A stretch of DNA of 64,000 nt, taken from Candidatus Eiseniibacteriota bacterium. Lineage in GTDB: Bacteria > Eisenbacteria > RBG-16-71-46 > CAIMUX01. Below, one piece after another: positions 61,433 to 64,000 of this stretch; the stretch's first letter is position 1; every line of letters begins with the position of its first letter. The DNA lies in NCBI GenBank assembly GCA_020633975.1, contig JACKCR010000004.1, positions 124,001 to 188,000 on the forward strand. Reading direction: 5' to 3'. A program made the translations under genes and the position numbers. The notes beneath the pieces are model-generated. The model saw only the letters and a program-made list of their open reading frames with translations, made no database searches and had not been told where the DNA came from.

Positions 61433-64000
61433 GTATCGAGGGGAAGACAGAGCGTCCCGATCCGGTGATCCGGCGGACCCGTGAAGCGGCGGACGGAATC
61501 CGTCATCGCTTGGAAGAGCTGTGCCGGGAGCGGATCCTCATCCTGGACGGCGCGATGGGTACGCTCATCCAGTCCCATCAGCTCACCGACGAACAGTTCC
61601 GCGGGGAGAGGTTCCGTGACCATCCTCGGGATGTCAGCGGATGTCTAGACCTCGTCTCGGTGAGCCAGCCCGGCATCTTGGAGAAGATCCACGAGACGTA
61701 CTTCGAGGCCGGAGCCGACATCGTCTCCACGAACTCGTTCACCGCGACCTCGGTGTCGCTTCGCGACTACGGGCTCGAGAACTACGCGTACGAGATCAAT
61801 CGGGCGGCCGCCGAGTGCGCGCGACGGGCCACCGATCGCTTCCTCGCCGCAAATCCTGGACGGGTCGGGTTCGTTGCGGGGTCGATGGGGCCAACGAACC
61901 GGACCGCGTCGATTTCGCCGGACGTTGCGAATGCGTCGCTCCGGAACGTCACGTATGACGAGCTCCGTCGTTCCTATGCGGAGGAGGCACGTGCCCTCGT
62001 CGACGGAGGCGCGGACATCCTTCTCGTCGAGACGATCTTCGATACGCTCAACGCCAAGGCTGCGCTCTACGCTATCGAGGAGGTGTTCGACGAGGTCGGC
62101 TTCCGACTCCCCGTGATCGCTTCCATCACCATCACGGACGCGAGCGGACGGACGCTCAGCGGACAGACGACCGAGGCTGCCTGGATTTCGCTCCGTCACG
62201 CGGGGCTCTTCGCGGTCGGAGTCAACTGTGCTCTCGGGCCGGACCTGATGCGTCCTTATGTAGAGGAGTTGGCGGGGATCTCGACCTGTCTCGTCTCCTG
62301 CCATCCCAATGCCGGCCTCCCGAACGAGTTCGGAGGTTACGACGAGACGCCCGAACAGATGGCGTCGACGATGACGGAGTTCGCGCGGTCCGGATGGCTC
62401 AACCTCGCAGGTGGATGCTGCGGCACCCGTCCTGAACACATCCGCGCGATCGCTACGGCACTCCAGAGTGTTCGTCCCCGTCCGTTCCCGCGCTCTTCCA
62501 CGCCGGAGTTGGATGCCGCAAGGGGTGGCTCCGGCGGGGGACCGGGTTCCATCGCGTCCGATTCCGGGAGCGGGATCCGCGGGACTGCGGACAAGGAGTC
62601 CGGTGACTTCGAACGCCGTCTGCCACGTCCACGGTTCAGCGGACTCGAGCCGTACACGATCCAACCGGACGGGACGTTCACCGTAGTCGGGGAGCGGACC
62701 AATGTAACCGGCTCTCGGCGGTTCGCCCGACTCATCCGCGAGGGCGACTACGAAACAGCACTCGAGGTGGCTCGTCAGCAGGTCGAGGGTGGGGCGAACC
62801 TCCTCGACGTGAACATGGACGAGGGGCTACTCGATTCGGTAGAAGCGATGCGGACGTTCCTCAACTTGGTTGCCGGTGAACCCGACATCGCGCGTCTCCC
62901 GATCATGCTCGACAGCTCGGAGTTCCGCGTTCTCGACGCCGGGATGCAGTGCGTCCAGGGAAAGGGAGTCGTCAACTCGATCAGCCTCAAGGAAGGGGAG
63001 GAGGAGTTCCTCCGCCAGGCACGCATCATCCGTCGGCGTGGGTTCGCCGTCGTGGTCATGGCGTTCGACGAGGAAGGCCAGGCCGTCACGACCGAGAGGC
63101 GCGTGGAGATCCTCTCGCGTGCCTACCGCCTCCTCACCCAGGAAGTCGGCTTCGAGCCCGAGGATCTCGTGTTCGATCCGAACGTCCTCACGGTTGCGAC
63201 CGGCATGGAGGAGCACAACCGCTACGCACTCTCGTTCCTCGAAGCGACACGAGAACTCAAGTCGCGATTCCCTCGCGTATCGATCAGCGGCGGCGTCAGC
63301 AACCTGTCGTTCTCGTTCCGTGGGAACGAGCCGGTGCGGAAGGCGATCAACTCGGTCTTCCTCTACCACGCGATCCAGGCTGGCCTCGACATGGGAATCG
63401 TCAACGCAGGCCAGCTCGCGCTCTATGAGGACATCCCCTCCGAACTCCGGACGCTCATCGAGGATGTGCTGTTCGATCGACGCCCGGACGCGACAGAGCG
63501 TCTCATCGAGCACGCGAAGACGGTGACGGAAGAGGACGGATCGAGTGCCGCGATCCAGGCGTGGAGAGATGCGCCCGTAGCGGAACGTCTCCAGTACGCA
63601 CTCGTCCATGGAATCGACGCGGACATCGTCGAGGATACCGAGGAGGCCCGACTCGCCCTCGGCAGACCGCTCGCGGTGATCGAAGGGCCGCTCATGGACG
63701 GGATGAACGTCGTGGGAGACCTGTTCGGCGCTGGGAAGATGTTCCTGCCACAAGTCGTGAAGAGCGCGCGTGTCATGAAGAAGGCCGTGGCACACCTCGA
63801 GCCCTTCATGGAGGCTGAGCGTCTGGAAGCGGCACGGGCGGCGGCCGCGAATGGTACGAATGCCGGGACTGTGGATACGGACTCCAACGAGTCTCGGTCC
63901 GCGACGAGGCGCGCCGGCTCCAAGGGGAAGATCGTCCTCGCAACCGTGAAGGGCGATGTTCACGACATCGGAAAGAACATCGTCGGAGTGGTCCTCCGCT
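61429..64000 (+). CDS. metH: Cobalamin-dependent methionine synthase, partial
   Basis: The gene runs off the right edge; 857 codons are present. MetH transfers a methyl group from methyltetrahydrofolate through B12 to homocysteine. Present are the homocysteine-binding domain ([22 protein letters not shown] zinc Cys pair), the pterin-binding domain ([30 protein letters not shown]), the four-helix cap ([32 protein letters not shown]) and the B12 motif DVHDIGKNI; the reactivation domain lies beyond the edge. The GTG start overlaps the hydrolase stop (GTGA). Confidence 0.97.
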   Translation, partial: MSIEGKTERPDPVIRRTREAADGIRHRLEELCRERILILDGAMGTLIQSHQLTDEQFRGERFRDHPRDVSGCLDLVSVSQPGILEKIHETYFEAGADIVSTNSFTATSVSLRDYGLENYAYEINRAAAECARRATDRFLAANPGRVGFVAGSMGPTNRTASISPDVANASLRNVTYDELRRSYAEEARALVDGGADILLVETIFDTLNAKAALYAIEEVFDEVGFRLPVIASITITDASGRTLSGQTTEAAWISLRHAGLFAVGVNCALGPDLMRPYVEELAGISTCLVSCHPNAGLPNEFGGYDETPEQMASTMTEFARSGWLNLAGGCCGTRPEHIRAIATALQSVRPRPFPRSSTPELDAARGGSGGGPGSIASDSGSGIRGTADKESGDFERRLPRPRFSGLEPYTIQPDGTFTVVGERTNVTGSRRFARLIREGDYETALEVARQQVEGGANLLDVNMDEGLLDSVEAMRTFLNLVAGEPDIARLPIMLDSSEFRVLDAGMQCVQGKGVVNSISLKEGEEEFLRQARIIRRRGFAVVVMAFDEEGQAVTTERRVEILSRAYRLLTQEVGFEPEDLVFDPNVLTVATGMEEHNRYALSFLEATRELKSRFPRVSISGGVSNLSFSFRGNEPVRKAINSVFLYHAIQAGLDMGIVNAGQLALYEDIPSELRTLIEDVLFDRRPDATERLIEHAKTVTEEDGSSAAIQAWRDAPVAERLQYALVHGIDADIVEDTEEARLALGRPLAVIEGPLMDGMNVVGDLFGAGKMFLPQVVKSARVMKKAVAHLEPFMEAERLEAARAAAANGTNAGTVDTDSNESRSATRRAGSKGKIVLATVKGDVHDIGKNIVGVVLR

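Noticed and set aside
1-64000. tRNA, rRNA, CRISPR arrays, insertion sequences, prophage or attachment sites
   Set aside because: I looked for conserved tRNA arms, regular direct repeats with spacers, transposase motifs and integrases and saw none; absence cannot be proven by eye.

Overview
This 64 kb window is a high-GC, gene-dense bacterial chromosome segment with no rRNA, tRNA, transposase or CRISPR array that I can see. It looks like an uncultured Gram-negative lineage of the FCB (Fibrobacteres-Chlorobi-Bacteroidetes) or 'Eisenbacteria/Krumholzibacteriota' type. The reasons are: eight secreted proteins ending in a FlgD-Ig-like tail with a W-D-G-R-D type motif; VCBS/ASPIC-UnbV proteins; a TIGR02999-type ECF sigma factor beside a TPR-linked Ser/Thr kinase; a TonB-dependent receptor; and an OmpA-type lipoprotein. 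The taxonomic call is inference. GTG and TTG starts are common, and several gene pairs overlap by GTGA, TTGA or ATGA.

Layout. 1-3.5 kb: edge of a histone-deacetylase-family gene, a His-rich lipoprotein, and a YtxJ bacilliredoxin translationally coupled to an MFS transporter. 3.5-7.1 kb: a nucleoside-deoxyribosyltransferase-like/TPR protein, divergent from a VCBS/ASPIC secreted protein. 7.5-17.7 kb: CsbD, a soluble hybrid histidine kinase, a PP2C phosphatase, aconitase AcnA, a cupin, and a giant kinase-STAND ATPase-TPR regulator. 17.8-20.8 kb: a VCBS/ASPIC/thioredoxin lipoprotein interrupted by one in-frame TGA and followed by a bSECIS-like hairpin. 21-23.3 kb: dienelactone hydrolase, DUF2200, and an ArsR-SRPBCC-DoxX cluster carrying a deletion scar. 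23.5-42 kb: an LVIVD propeller protein, TruC, an L,D-transpeptidase/M15 peptidase pair, Hsp33 with a polyferredoxin-TPR membrane protein, an S9 peptidase, a TonB receptor, a Kelch/Ig protein and an M43 metalloprotease. 42-52 kb: two giant repetitive secreted proteins, then a Ser/Thr kinase-TPR gene with its ECF sigma factor. 52-60 kb: two VOC proteins, a GNAT, a LytS/LytTR two-component pair, a duplicated winged-helix regulator, a FlgD-tail protein, an OmpA lipoprotein, a flavin-nucleotide-binding protein and a Cys/His-rich lipoprotein. 60.4-64 kb: an alpha/beta hydrolase overlapping metH, which runs off the window.

Themes. The main themes are cell-envelope and secreted proteins that share one C-terminal tail, multi-domain phospho-signalling proteins, and thiol/redox functions (bacilliredoxin, TlpA-like thioredoxin, Hsp33, CGHC lipoprotein). 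The strongest candidates for something undescribed are the TGA-interrupted thioredoxin/VCBS lipoprotein (possible selenoprotein), the deoxyribosyltransferase-like/TPR protein, the shared FlgD-like tail as a sorting signal, and the 12-18 bp minisatellites at the ends of envelope and regulatory genes.
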